Shown here one piece after another: positions 44,086-53,058 of a DNA stretch of 64,000 bases (position 1 is the first letter of the stretch; each line of letters starts with the position of its first letter). A model generated the notes under the pieces. That model searched no databases, was not told where the DNA came from, and saw nothing but the letters and a program-made list of their open reading frames with translations. Source of the DNA: Leisingera sp. NJS204 (GTDB lineage: Bacteria > Pseudomonadota > Alphaproteobacteria > Rhodobacterales > Rhodobacteraceae); the NCBI RefSeq assembly GCF_004123675.1, contig NZ_CP035417.1, forward strand, positions 329,501-393,500, read 5' to 3'. A program made the position numbers and the translations under genes.

Positions 44086-45211
44086 TGATCACGACCTTCT
44101 GTTCTTGGATGGTGGCAACCGCCAGGCCGCGGTCGTTGGTGCCGTCAGGCAGCAGTCGGAAGATGCCGCCGGCCCCCTGGAAACCGGCCCCTTGTGTCAG
44201 GGCCGCGCCGGTCAGAGCATCGGATTTACCAGCAGCCACCAGCGCGCCGATTGCGGCAATCCCGTCATAGGCCAGGCTGCCGATCGAATGCGGCGATCCG
44301 CCATAGCTTGCCTGGTAGCGGGCGCTGAACTGCTGCACCTTGCCCTGGTCGGGCATCGCAAACCAGCCGCCCTGCACGCCGGGCAGGGCCAGGGTCTGGG
44401 CCGGAATATCCCAGCGGGTCAGGCCAATATACTGCTTCTCTGCCGGGTCCACACCGGCTTCGGGCAGCAGTTGCGCCAGCAGCGGCAGTGCTCCGGCGGT
44501 GGTCGAGGTCAGGAATACCGCATCCGCCTGGCGCGATTCATTGCGGATGGCAGGAATGGCGTTGATCACCCCCTGCTGGGACAGCTCATAACCGACACTG
44601 CCAGCGATATTGGCACCGGTCTGGCTTGCGGCGCGCTGAATGGCGGTGCGCCCGGCAACCCCGGCAGCATCATTGCCGCCGACAATCAGAATGTTCCGTT
44701 TGCCGTTGCGGGATGCAAAACCGGTCAGCCTGCGCGCAGTATTGTCAAAGGTCGGGCCCAGGATAAAGACATTGCCGCCGGCAATCGCAGGGTTGTTCGA
44801 GAAGGCCAGCACGTTGACGCCGCGCTGGCGTGCTGCAATGCCCGCCGCATTTGCGGCTTCGGCGTAAACCGGGCCCAGAATGATACGGGCGCCGTCCTTC
44901 AGCGCCTGCTGCGCTGCACCCGAGGCTACTTCGGGATTGCCCGCCGTGTCATAGACCCGCAGATCGATCTGCACGCCTTGCAGATCGGCAATCGCCATGC
45001 GGGCCGCGTTTTCCAGGCTTTGCGCCAGCACGCTGTCGCCCTGCTGCGCCGATCCGCGCGGCACCAGCAGCGCCACCGGCACCGGCTTGGAAGTGTTGAT
45101 TGTCGGACCACTGCCGAGGGAAACCGGGTCACAGGCAGTCAGGGCAATGGCGGAAACTGCCGCGGCAGCTGTCAGTGCCGCCTTGCGGGCGCGTTTGAAA
45201 ACAGCAAACAT
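44045..45211 (-). CDS. Penicillin-binding protein activator-like lipoprotein (LpoA/LppC family)
   Basis: A predicted outer-membrane lipoprotein of 388 residues. The signal peptide ends in a lipobox (SAIALTAC). The remainder is a periplasmic type 1 binding-protein fold (VALLVPRGSAQQG, ARIILGPVYAEAANAAG, SIGSLAYDGIAAIGAL). In E. coli LpoA activates PBP1A; alphaproteobacterial relatives lack the N-terminal TPR part, as here. It is divergent from rsmI, the usual neighbour of this family. It depends on Lnt (2842-4341) for full acylation. Confidence 0.85.
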   Translation of the reverse strand: MFAVFKRARKAALTAAAAVSAIALTACDPVSLGSGPTINTSKPVPVALLVPRGSAQQGDSVLAQSLENAARMAIADLQGVQIDLRVYDTAGNPEVASGAAQQALKDGARIILGPVYAEAANAAGIAARQRGVNVLAFSNNPAIAGGNVFILGPTFDNTARRLTGFASRNGKRNILIVGGNDAAGVAGRTAIQRAASQTGANIAGSVGYELSQQGVINAIPAIRNESRQADAVFLTSTTAGALPLLAQLLPEAGVDPAEKQYIGLTRWDIPAQTLALPGVQGGWFAMPDQGKVQQFSARYQASYGGSPHSIGSLAYDGIAAIGALVAAGKSDALTGAALTQGAGFQGAGGIFRLLPDGTNDRGLAVATIQEQKVVIIDPAPSSFTGAGF

Positions 45212-45298
45212 AATGGACTTGAAACTCCGTTCTCCCGGCGCGTTGCGCCGTGTGGGTTTAAGGGCGGATCATAAACGACCAAAAAGGCGGGTCCAGCG

Positions 45299-46156
45299 TT
45301 GAATCACCAGAATGTCATATTGGCCCCAGGGCTTTACTTTGTTGCCACGCCCATTGGCACGGCCCGCGACATTACCCTGCGTGCGCTGGATGTGCTGGCC
45401 TCGGCCGATGTGCTTGCGGCTGAGGATACACGCTCGCTGCGCAAGCTGATGGAGATTCACGGCGTGCCCCTGGGCGGGCGGCGGATCATTGCTTACCACG
45501 ACCACAGCGGCGCCGCTGCGCGTGCCAAACTGCTGGAAGCGGTGGCAGAGGGCAAATCGGTAGCCTATGCTTCCGAGGCCGGAATGCCGCTGATTGCCGA
45601 TCCGGGCTTTGATCTCAGCCGGGCGGCGGCAGAGGCGGGTCATACCGTCACCTGCGCGCCAGGCGCCTCGGCGGCGGCAACGGCGCTGACGCTGGCCGGG
45701 CTGCCCACGGATGCGTTTTTTTTCGCTGGCTTTCTGCCCAATGCCTCCGGTGCCCGGCGCAAACGGCTGGAAGAGCTGCGGGAAATCCCCGGCACGCTGA
45801 TCTTCTATGAATCACCCAAGCGGGTTGCCGCCTCGGTCGCCGATATGGCGGCGGTGCTGGGCAACCGCCCGGCGGCGATGGCCCGCGAGCTCACCAAGAA
45901 ATTCGAAGAAGTGCGCCGCGCGCCGCTGGCGGATCTGGCCGCGGGGCTGGAGGAAAAACCGGTCAAGGGCGAGATCGTGCTGCTGGTCGACCGGGCGCAA
46001 GAGACCGAGGTGAGCGAGGGCGATCTGGAAAGCGATCTTCAAGCAGCTCTAAAGGATAATTCGGTCAAGGACGCCGCCGGGATCGTGGCTGAGATGCACG
46101 GGCTGCCGCGCCGCAAGATCTATCAGCTGGCGTTGCAGCTGGCGAAGGACAGTTAG
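45299..46156 (+). CDS. rsmI: 16S rRNA (cytidine-1402-2'-O)-methyltransferase
   Basis: A SAM-dependent tetrapyrrole-methylase-fold enzyme of 285 residues. It has GLYFVATPIGTARDITLRALDVL, AEDTRSLRKLM, YASEAGMPLIADPGF and VTCAPGASAAATALTLAGLP. It starts with TTG, with AAGGCGG about ten bases upstream. GTG of yraN follows three bases after the stop, so these two form an operon with gshB downstream. Confidence 0.94.
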   Translation: MNHQNVILAPGLYFVATPIGTARDITLRALDVLASADVLAAEDTRSLRKLMEIHGVPLGGRRIIAYHDHSGAAARAKLLEAVAEGKSVAYASEAGMPLIADPGFDLSRAAAEAGHTVTCAPGASAAATALTLAGLPTDAFFFAGFLPNASGARRKRLEELREIPGTLIFYESPKRVAASVADMAAVLGNRPAAMARELTKKFEEVRRAPLADLAAGLEEKPVKGEIVLLVDRAQETEVSEGDLESDLQAALKDNSVKDAAGIVAEMHGLPRRKIYQLALQLAKDS

Positions 46157-46159
46157 GCC

Positions 46160-46534
46160 GTGTCCCGTGCCCGGCAGTATCGCGGTGCCCGTGCCCATCT
46201 GGCGGGAGAGGCGGCGGAAGAGATTGTTGCGCGCCACTATGAAAACCGCGGCTACACCGTTGCGGAACGACGTTGGCGCGGGCCGGGTGGCGAGATCGAC
46301 CTGATCCTGCGCGGCCCGGAAGAGCTGGTGTTTGTGGAAGTGAAACACAGCTCTACCAGCGCCGCTGCGGCCCTGCGGATTACCCCGCGGCAAGTGGAGC
46401 GCATCTATGCCAGCGCCGGGCAATATCTGGAAAACGAGCCGCAAGGACAGCTGACCCCTGCCCGGTTCGACGCCGCACTGGTGGACGGCACCGGCGCGGT
46501 TGAGATCATCGAAAACGCCATCGGCCTGGACTGA
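46160..46534 (+). CDS. yraN: UPF0102 family protein YraN
   Basis: A protein of 124 residues with a restriction-endonuclease-like fold. The PD-(D/E)xK-type pattern is visible as GGEIDLILRGPEELVFVEVKHSS (E-x-D ... E-V-K). The start is GTG at 46160. The neighbourhood lpoA-rsmI-yraN-gshB is widely conserved in proteobacteria. A nuclease role is likely, but the cellular function is not settled. Confidence 0.92.
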   Translation: MSRARQYRGARAHLAGEAAEEIVARHYENRGYTVAERRWRGPGGEIDLILRGPEELVFVEVKHSSTSAAAALRITPRQVERIYASAGQYLENEPQGQLTPARFDAALVDGTGAVEIIENAIGLD

Positions 46535-46605
46535 TCCGCTGCCGCCCCATTGAACCCCGGGGCGCGGTGGGCCATGTATCTGGCCAGTTTACAAGGGATA
46601 CTGCC

Positions 46606-47541
46606 ATGAAAATCGCCTTTCAGATGGATCCGGTCATGGGCGTGGACATCAACGCGGACAGCAGCTTCCGCCTGGCCGAAGAAGCGCAGGCGCGCGGGCA
46701 CGATCTGTTCTACTACGCCCCCGACCAGCTGGCCTATCAGGAGGGCCGCATCACCGCCCGTGGCCATGACATGACCGTGCAGCGGGTGGCAGATGCTCCG
46801 GCGGTGCTAGGCCCGGAGCGCGAGGTGGATCTGGCGGATTTCGACGTGGTCTGGCTGCGTCAGGACCCGCCGTTTGATATGCATTACATCACCTCGACCC
46901 ACTTGCTGGACATGCTGAATGGCCAGGCGCTGGTGGTAAATGATCCGTTCTGGGTGCGTAACTATCCGGAAAAACTGCTGGTTCTGACCTTCCCGGACCT
47001 GACCCCGCCGACCACCATTGCCCGCGACCTGCAAACCATCAAGGCGTTCAAGGAAAAGCATGGCGATGTGATCCTGAAACCGCTTTACGGCAATGGTGGC
47101 GCCGGGGTATTCCGGTTGGATGCAAACGACCGCAACCTCACCTCGCTGCATGAGCTGTTCACCGGTTTCAGCCGCGAGCCTCTGATTGTGCAGAAGTTCC
47201 TGCCGGACGTCAGCAACGGCGACAAGCGGGTGATTCTGGTCGACGGCGAGCCTGTGGGCGCAATCAACCGTGTTCCTGCAGCGGGCGAGACCCGTTCGAA
47301 CATGCATGTGGGCGGACGGCCCGAGAAAATCGGGCTGAGTGAACGCGATCTGGAGATCTGCGCCGCCATCGGCCCGCTGCTGCGCGAAAAGGGCCAGATC
47401 TTTGTTGGCATTGACGTGATCGGCGACTACCTGACCGAGATCAACGTGACCTCGCCGACAGGTATTCAGGAGCTGGAGCGCTTTGACGGTGTGAACATCG
47501 CCGAAAAGGTCTGGCAGGCGATCGAAGCCAAGATCAGCTGA
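46606..47541 (+). CDS. gshB: Glutathione synthetase
   Basis: An ATP-grasp enzyme of 311 residues joining gamma-glutamylcysteine and glycine. Signatures are the N-terminal IAFQMDPVMGVDINADS, VWLRQDPPFDMHYI, LKPLYGNGGAGVFRL and the C-terminal FVGIDVIGDYLTEINVTSPTG. CAAGGGA precedes the ATG at 46606. The stop overlaps the next gene by one base. Confidence 0.97.
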   Translation: MKIAFQMDPVMGVDINADSSFRLAEEAQARGHDLFYYAPDQLAYQEGRITARGHDMTVQRVADAPAVLGPEREVDLADFDVVWLRQDPPFDMHYITSTHLLDMLNGQALVVNDPFWVRNYPEKLLVLTFPDLTPPTTIARDLQTIKAFKEKHGDVILKPLYGNGGAGVFRLDANDRNLTSLHELFTGFSREPLIVQKFLPDVSNGDKRVILVDGEPVGAINRVPAAGETRSNMHVGGRPEKIGLSERDLEICAAIGPLLREKGQIFVGIDVIGDYLTEINVTSPTGIQELERFDGVNIAEKVWQAIEAKIS

Positions 47542-48449
47542 TGAGCTGGCAGCGCCGGGCCCTGAACGCGTGGATGCGCTATGGCATGAAGCCGGTGCTG
47601 CAGCGCACCAGCCGCCCGGAGCTGGCACGCCGGAGTTTCGAGCTGCTGGCGCCGCTGTTCTGCCCGCCGCTGCCCTATACCCGGCTGCTGCCGCGGCCCG
47701 CGCCGGTGCCGCTGAACCTGATTTCAGTGGGCCGGACGCGCCGCAAGCAGATCATTTTGTTCCTGCATGGCGGCGCCTATCTGGCAGGCAGCGCCCGTGC
47801 CTATCAGGGGGTTTTGTCCCGCCTTTCTTTTGCCGCAGGCATGGAGATTGCTGTGCCCGACTACCGGCTGCTGCAAGAGGCACCGTTTCCGGCGGCTTTC
47901 GAGGATGCGCTGGCAGCCTGGCAATACCTGCGAAGCACGGGCTATGCCGCCGCCGATATCCTGCTGGCAGGCGACAGTGCCGGCGGCGGGCTGGCGCTGG
48001 CCTTGCTCGCGGCCCTGCTGGGGGAAGGGGAACGCCCCGCCGGCCTTGTGGCCTTATCCCCCTGGTGCGATCTGACGCTGAGCGGGGCAAGTATTGAGGT
48101 CAACCGTTCCAGGGATGTGATCATCCCGGCAGGGCGGATGAAGGAAGCCGTTGATCAGTATCTCGCGGGTGCGGATCCATCAGATGCCCGCGCCTCGCCC
48201 TTGTTCGCTGACTTCCCGAACCCGCCGCCGGTGCTGATCCAAGCAGGGGATACCGAGGTGTTGCTGTCGGATGCGCAGCGTATGGTGCAGCGTCTGGAGC
48301 AGGCAGGCGGCGCTGTGCGGCTCAGCCTGTGGCGCGATGTGCCGCATGTCTGGCAATTTATGGCGGGTCAGCTGCCCGAGGGGCAGGCAGCATTGGACGA
48401 AGCTGCCACCTTCGCCATATCCGCCTTCGACGGCGGCTCAGCGGGCTGA
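47541..48449 (+). CDS. Alpha/beta hydrolase, HSL family esterase
   Basis: A protein of 302 residues. The oxyanion motif LFLHGGAYLAGSA and the nucleophile elbow LLAGDSAGGGLALALLAAL (GDSAGG) define the hormone-sensitive lipase type; Asp and His of the triad are near GDTEVLLSDAQ and DVPHVWQFMAG. It starts one base inside the gshB stop (TGATG), so it is co-translated. Substrate unknown. The end overlaps the convergent comM gene by 12 bases. Confidence 0.88.
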   Translation: MSWQRRALNAWMRYGMKPVLQRTSRPELARRSFELLAPLFCPPLPYTRLLPRPAPVPLNLISVGRTRRKQIILFLHGGAYLAGSARAYQGVLSRLSFAAGMEIAVPDYRLLQEAPFPAAFEDALAAWQYLRSTGYAAADILLAGDSAGGGLALALLAALLGEGERPAGLVALSPWCDLTLSGASIEVNRSRDVIIPAGRMKEAVDQYLAGADPSDARASPLFADFPNPPPVLIQAGDTEVLLSDAQRMVQRLEQAGGAVRLSLWRDVPHVWQFMAGQLPEGQAALDEAATFAISAFDGGSAG

Positions 48450-49946
48450 GGGCAGCCTGAAACTCAGCGCCTCGGCGAAATGCGGGCGTTGCACCCGGTC
48501 TTCGCAGGCCAGATCGGCAATGGTGCGCGCAACGCGCAGAATCCGGTGGTAGCCGCGGGCGCTGAGGCCAAACCGTTCGGCGGCCCGCAGCAAAAGATCA
48601 CGGCTTTCGGCATCCGGCGCTGCAATATCTTCCAGCACTGCGCCTTCGGCATCTGCGTTCTGGCGCAGGCCGGGATGGCTGCGGAACCGCTCAGCCTGGG
48701 TGTTCCGGGCAACTGCGACCCGTTGCGCCACCTGTACCGAGCCTTCGGCGCTGGCGGGCAGCTCCAGGTCGGACACATCCACCGGCGGCACGTCCAGATG
48801 CAGGTCGAACCGGTCCAGCAGCGGGCCGGAAATCCGCCCCAGGTAATCCGCACCGCATATTGGTGCCCGCGAACAGGCGCGGTTGGCATCAGCCAGATAT
48901 CCGCATTTGCAGGGGTTGGCCGCAGCGATCAGCATAAAACGGCTGGGGTATTTCACATGGGCATTGGCGCGCGCCACCATCACCTCTCCGGATTCAAGCG
49001 GCTGGCGCAGGGTTTCCAGCACGGGACGGCCGAATTCCGGCAGCTCATCCAGAAACAGCACGCCATTATGCGCCAAGCTGATTTCCCCCGGCTGCGCCCG
49101 CCGCCCGCCACCGGCAATCGCCGCCATGGAGGCAGTGTGATGCGGTTCGCGGAAAGGGCGGGCGCGGCTGATGCCGCCCGCATCGATCAGCCCGCATAAG
49201 GAATGGATCATCGAGGTTTCCAATGCCTCGGCAGGAGACAGCGGCGGCAGGATCGATGGCAGCCGTGCCGCCAGCATCGATTTGCCGGATCCGGGCGGGC
49301 CGATCATCAGCATGTGGTGGCGTCCGGCGGCAGCAATCTCCAGCGCGCGCTTGGCTTGCTCCTGGCCTTTGACGTCGCGCAGGTCCTTGCCGCCAAGCCC
49401 GCTGATGGCTTCACCGGGCATGGACGGCTCAATGCGCCGCTGGCCGGTGAAATGCTGGACCACCTCGGTCAGTGTGGCCGCACCGATGACCTGTGCCGCA
49501 TCGACCCAGGCAGCCTCGGGTCCGGACGGTTCCGGGCAGAGCAGCATGCGCCCTTCCTCTGCCGCGGTGACGGCTGCGGGCAGGGCGCCCGCGACAGGCA
49601 TCAGCTGGCCGTCCAGCGACAGTTCGCCCAGGGCTATGGTCTCCTCGGCCTTTTCCGCTGGGATGATGCCGATTGCCGCCAGCAAGGCCAGCGCAATCGG
49701 CAGGTCGAAATGACTGCCTTCCTTGGGCAGGTCCGCGGGTGACAGGTTTATGGTGATCCGGCGGGAGGGCAGGGCGATCGACATCGCCGCAAAGGCCGCC
49801 CGCACCCGTTCGCGGGCCTCGGAGACGGCTTTATCCGGCAACCCAACCACCGAGAACGCTGGCAGGCCAGGGGCGACTGCGCATTGCACCTCCACCAGCC
49901 GGGCCTCAACCCCTTGAAAGGCAACTGTGTACGACCGTGCCGTCAT
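48438..49946 (-). CDS. comM: YifB/ComM family Mg-chelatase-like AAA ATPase
   Basis: A protein of 502 residues. The N-terminal Lon-like domain (PSRRITINLSPADLPKEGSHFDLPIAL) is followed by an AAA core with Walker A GPPGSGKSMLAARLP, Walker B NGVLFLDELPEF, and the zinc-like cysteine cluster ANPCKCGYLADANRACSRAPICG. In naturally competent bacteria ComM is a hexameric branch-migration helicase. The ATG at 49946 has GGGGCGGGGAG upstream; upstream in-frame starts are less likely. Confidence 0.93.
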   Translation of the reverse strand: MTARSYTVAFQGVEARLVEVQCAVAPGLPAFSVVGLPDKAVSEARERVRAAFAAMSIALPSRRITINLSPADLPKEGSHFDLPIALALLAAIGIIPAEKAEETIALGELSLDGQLMPVAGALPAAVTAAEEGRMLLCPEPSGPEAAWVDAAQVIGAATLTEVVQHFTGQRRIEPSMPGEAISGLGGKDLRDVKGQEQAKRALEIAAAGRHHMLMIGPPGSGKSMLAARLPSILPPLSPAEALETSMIHSLCGLIDAGGISRARPFREPHHTASMAAIAGGGRRAQPGEISLAHNGVLFLDELPEFGRPVLETLRQPLESGEVMVARANAHVKYPSRFMLIAAANPCKCGYLADANRACSRAPICGADYLGRISGPLLDRFDLHLDVPPVDVSDLELPASAEGSVQVAQRVAVARNTQAERFRSHPGLRQNADAEGAVLEDIAAPDAESRDLLLRAAERFGLSARGYHRILRVARTIADLACEDRVQRPHFAEALSFRLPSAR

Positions 49947-50060
49947 TTCTCCCCGCCCCTTCTGGTTCAGGGAGAAATGCTTGGCGATCGTGGTTTCCGA
50001 AGTGTTAACGCCAGCGGTGCCGCCCGGCGAATTCACGCAGAATTCGCGCTCGCCGCCGGT

Positions 50061-50744
50061 TCAGTCCAAAGACCAGGGCCGCCGCGGCAGATCCCGCGCA
50101 TAAGGCTCCGGGTCATAGCTGACCTCATGCGCCTGCTCTTGCCAGCGCAGTACTGGCGGGTCGGACAGCAGCAGCTTGCAATAGGCACGCGTGGCGGCAG
50201 AAACCGGCAGCCCGTAACCGATGATGCGTGCGGCAACCGGGGTATAGAACGCATCCGCCAGCGAATACTCTCCGAACAGACAGCCCGCTGACTGGCCGGA
50301 CACCTGGCGCGCATGGGCAAACAGCGTTTCGATCCGGTCCAGATCCGCCTGAACCGCGCCGGAGGTCTCAAACCCTTCGTAGATATGGGCCAGCTGCATC
50401 GGACATTCGCTGCGCAGCGCGCTGAAGCCCGCAACCATTTCTGCCGCCAGCCAGCGTGCAGCGGCACGCTGTGCCGGGTCCGCGGGCCAAAGCCCGGCGT
50501 CCGGGTTCTGTTCGGCCAGGGTCTCGGCTATCGCCAGGCTTTCGCCAACAACCGCGCCTTCAGGCGTGCGCAACGCGGGCACCAGCCGTGCCGGGGCCAG
50601 ATGCGCCATCTCTTGCGCCATGGTTCCTGAGTACAGCCCCACCAGATGCACCGTATGGGGAAGGGAGAATTTTTCGAGCATGAGCCAGCCGCGCAATGAC
50701 CAGCTGGAGAACATGCGGTCGCCGATATAGATTTCATAAGCCAT
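50061..50744 (-). CDS. Glutathione S-transferase family protein
   Basis: A cytosolic protein of 227 residues. The N-terminal thioredoxin-fold domain contains FSSWSLRGWLMLEKF (candidate catalytic Ser) and VPALRTPEGAVVGESLAIAETLAEQNP, the glutathione-binding segment. An all-helical C-terminal domain has the usual SLADAFYTPVAARI. The ATG at 50744 is chosen over a TTG at 50750. Substrate unknown. Confidence 0.88.
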   Translation of the reverse strand: MAYEIYIGDRMFSSWSLRGWLMLEKFSLPHTVHLVGLYSGTMAQEMAHLAPARLVPALRTPEGAVVGESLAIAETLAEQNPDAGLWPADPAQRAAARWLAAEMVAGFSALRSECPMQLAHIYEGFETSGAVQADLDRIETLFAHARQVSGQSAGCLFGEYSLADAFYTPVAARIIGYGLPVSAATRAYCKLLLSDPPVLRWQEQAHEVSYDPEPYARDLPRRPWSLD

Positions 50745-50802
50745 GCGCAAAGGCTAGCGCGGTGTGTCCCATCGTGAAACGGAATGTTTGTGATGGCATC
50801 CG

Positions 50803-51384
50803 TCACGGCAGATGATTGATAGCCCCCGCCCGCCAGCCTTCGGGGCCGAACGCGATTTCACTGACCGACAGATTGTCGATTCGATGGGCAAAGGCTTCCT
50901 CTGGGGTCAGCATCTCCGCCCGCTGAACCTGGGTCAGGATTTGACCGAAATGCCCGACAACAATCAAATCGCGACCCTGATTCGCAATGATCAGCCCGTC
51001 AATTGCTGCGTTCACCCGGTTTCGGACCTGATTCCAGCTCTCGCCGCCCGGCGGTGTCACATCACCCGGCGTCTCCCAATAGGCCCGGATCCGGTCCGGA
51101 TCCTCAGCGTCCACCTCGGCCCAGGTTCTTAGCTCCCAAGCGCCGAAATGGATCTCGCGCAGCGCTTCAACATGGGGCAGGCGCTGACGGCTGCCTTGGA
51201 TGGCGTTGGCAGTCTCCACTGCGCGCAACAGGTCGGACGACACGATCAGCGCGTCCGCCGGCAGGTAATCCGACAGGCGTTTCAGCGCGGCGGTGTCAGA
51301 CAGGTCCGCGGGCAGATCTGACCAGCCGACCATGCATTTTGCGTGCGTTGGCCCGTGCCGTACCAGAAACAGCCGGTTTGTCAC
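50803..51384 (-). CDS. Histidine phosphatase, probable alpha-ribazole phosphatase (CobC-like)
   Basis: A protein of 193 residues with the RHG catalytic motif (LFLVRHGPTHA), the acid in LREIHFGAWE and the second His in VVGHFGQIL. It starts with GTG overlapping the cobU stop (GTGA), which strongly suggests a cobalamin function: removal of the phosphate from alpha-ribazole-5'-phosphate. CobC sequences usually have this context, but general phosphoglycerate-mutase-like activity cannot be excluded. Confidence 0.78.
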   Translation of the reverse strand: MTNRLFLVRHGPTHAKCMVGWSDLPADLSDTAALKRLSDYLPADALIVSSDLLRAVETANAIQGSRQRLPHVEALREIHFGAWELRTWAEVDAEDPDRIRAYWETPGDVTPPGGESWNQVRNRVNAAIDGLIIANQGRDLIVVGHFGQILTQVQRAEMLTPEEAFAHRIDNLSVSEIAFGPEGWRAGAINHLP

Positions 51385-51899
51385 AACGCCCCTTTCAGCA
51401 CCAGCGGCAGCCCGGCGGTCACTTGCACAACAGTTCCGGCACACGCAGCCAGTGCGATATTGAGCCGTCCCTGCGCTTCGCGGAAGCGGCGGGCCAGCTT
51501 GTTCTCAGGCACGATGCCAAGACCGGTTTCGTTCGAGACGATCACCAGATCCGCGCGGCAGCGGCCGATTGCGGCCAGCAGGTCCTCTTGTGCAAACGCC
51601 AAATCATGCCCGGCCAGCAGATGGTTGGTCAGCCACATGGTTGCACAGTCCATCAGGCAGATTTGCCCCGCAGCCAGCGCGTCCAGAACCCGGCCGGCTG
51701 TTTCCGGTTCTTCGACAGTTGCCCAGCCTTCCCCCCTTTGTTCGAGGTGGCGGGACACTTTTTCGCGCATTTCGCTGTCAAAAATTTGTGCAGTCGCCCA
51801 GTAAACCCTGTCTTTTTCAGTGTTTTTACAGAGCTGTTCGGCAAAGGCCGACTTTCCAGAGGCCGCCCCGCCCAGAATAAAAGTTACATTTGCAGGCAT
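51381..51899 (-). CDS. cobU: Adenosylcobinamide kinase/adenosylcobinamide-phosphate guanylyltransferase
   Basis: A protein of 172 residues of cobalamin nucleotide-loop assembly. It has the P-loop FILGGAASGKSAFAEQL (usually GGARSGKS), VYWATAQIFDSEM, LMDCATMWLTN and IVSNETGLGIVPEN, all diagnostic. No cobalamin riboswitch B12 box is visible in its leader. Next genes for cobalamin are not in this window except the coupled phosphatase. Confidence 0.94.
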   Translation of the reverse strand: MPANVTFILGGAASGKSAFAEQLCKNTEKDRVYWATAQIFDSEMREKVSRHLEQRGEGWATVEEPETAGRVLDALAAGQICLMDCATMWLTNHLLAGHDLAFAQEDLLAAIGRCRADLVIVSNETGLGIVPENKLARRFREAQGRLNIALAACAGTVVQVTAGLPLVLKGAL

Positions 51900-52179
51900 T
51901 TTTTGCTAACCTGTAAGAACGAAGCCGTTCCTGTGGGTAAACGCAGGGCCCGGTTAAGACAAGAGACCGCAGTATCCCGGGGTTCCACTTATTAAGGCCG
52001 GGAAAGTCTGCACAGGGGCCAAAAAACCATTTTGTTTTTCATTTTTGGCCCGTGGATGTGCCGAGAGTCGTATCCAGTGCATTGATACTGCCGGTCTGCA
52101 GAAGACCCGGGCTCAACTTTGTTTCATGCGCGTCCCCAGGCGCCGGTAGTTTGTTAATTAGTTTCCGGGGGGAAATAAA
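51900..52179. other. 280-bp divergent intergenic region with hairpins (cobU/rpoH)
   Basis: The region contains a stem GGGCCAAAAA (52016-52025)/TTTTTGGCCC (52042-52051) with a T-rich loop, which could act as a terminator on either strand or as part of a small RNA. CCCGG/CCGGG (51976-52002) and GGTCT-GCAGA-AGACC (52093-52107) are further hairpins. Near rpoH, TCCCC (52133-52137) can pair with GGGGA of the ribosome site (52169-52173). I see no coding potential and no clear promoter. Confidence 0.45.
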
Positions 52180-53058
52180 ATGGCACTAGATTCCACAATC
52201 GAAAACCCATTGCCGCGGCAGGCAATGAAGGCAGAACTTTTGGACGCCGAAACCGAACGGCGTCTGGCTTACGCGTGGCGCGATGACCGCGATGTGAAGT
52301 CGCTGCACCGGCTCATCAATGCCTACATGCGTCTGGCGATTTCCATGGCGTCCAAGTTCAAGCGGTACGGCGCGCCGATGAACGATCTGATACAGGAGGC
52401 GGGCCTGGGCCTGATGAAGGCCGCCGACAAATTCGACCCTGACCGGGGGGTGCGGTTCTCGACCTATGCGGTCTGGTGGATCAAGGCGTCGATTCAGGAC
52501 TACGTGATGCGCAACTGGTCCATGGTGCGCACAGGCTCCACGTCGTCGCAGAAATCGCTGTTTTTCAACATGCGCCGGGTGCAGGCGCAGCTTGAGCGCG
52601 AGGCGCGTGCCTCGGGGGCGCGGCTGGACCGGCATCAGCTGCATCAGAAGATTGCGACTGAAATCGGGGTGCCGTTGCGTGATGTTGAGATGATGGAGGG
52701 GCGCCTGTCCGGTGCCGACTTTTCGCTCAACGCGGTGCAGTCCACCGATGAAGAGGGCCGCGAGTGGATCGACGCTCTGGAAGATGACACGTCTCAGGCC
52801 GATGAACTGGTGCAGGAGCGGCACGACCGCCGCCAGCTGCGCAAATGGCTGGTGGGGGCGTTGCAGGCGCTGAATGACCGTGAGCGCTTTATCATCACGG
52901 AACGCAAGCTGCGCGAACGCCCGCGCACTTTGGAAAGCCTTGGAACCGAACTGGGGCTGTCTAAGGAACGGGTCCGCCAGCTGGAGGCCGGGGCGTTCCA
53001 GAAAATGCGCAAATGCCTTGAAGGACAGTCGCGCGAGGTGCACAGATTGCTTTCATGA
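52180..53058 (+). CDS. rpoH: RNA polymerase sigma-32 factor, possibly RpoHII type
   Basis: A heat-shock sigma factor of 292 residues. Region 2 is clear (DLIQEAGLGLMKAADKFDPDRGVRFSTYAVWWIKASIQDYVMRNW, broken here into its usual parts), and the RpoH box region follows (TGSTSSQKSLFFNMRR). Region 4 ends in SLGTELGLSKERVRQLEAGAFQKMR. The RNWSMVRTGSTSSQ segment looks more like RpoHII of Rhodobacteraceae, which serves singlet-oxygen and general stress, than RpoHI; this is from memory. The ribosome site is GGGGGGAAA, seven bases from the ATG. The stop overlaps the ChaN-like gene by ATGA. Confidence 0.93.
   Translation: MALDSTIENPLPRQAMKAELLDAETERRLAYAWRDDRDVKSLHRLINAYMRLAISMASKFKRYGAPMNDLIQEAGLGLMKAADKFDPDRGVRFSTYAVWWIKASIQDYVMRNWSMVRTGSTSSQKSLFFNMRRVQAQLEREARASGARLDRHQLHQKIATEIGVPLRDVEMMEGRLSGADFSLNAVQSTDEEGREWIDALEDDTSQADELVQERHDRRQLRKWLVGALQALNDRERFIITERKLRERPRTLESLGTELGLSKERVRQLEAGAFQKMRKCLEGQSREVHRLLS

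Noticed and set aside
51900-52060. Cobalamin riboswitch upstream of cobU
   Set aside because: I could not find a B12 box or the usual long paired leader on the minus strand; only unrelated hairpins are present.
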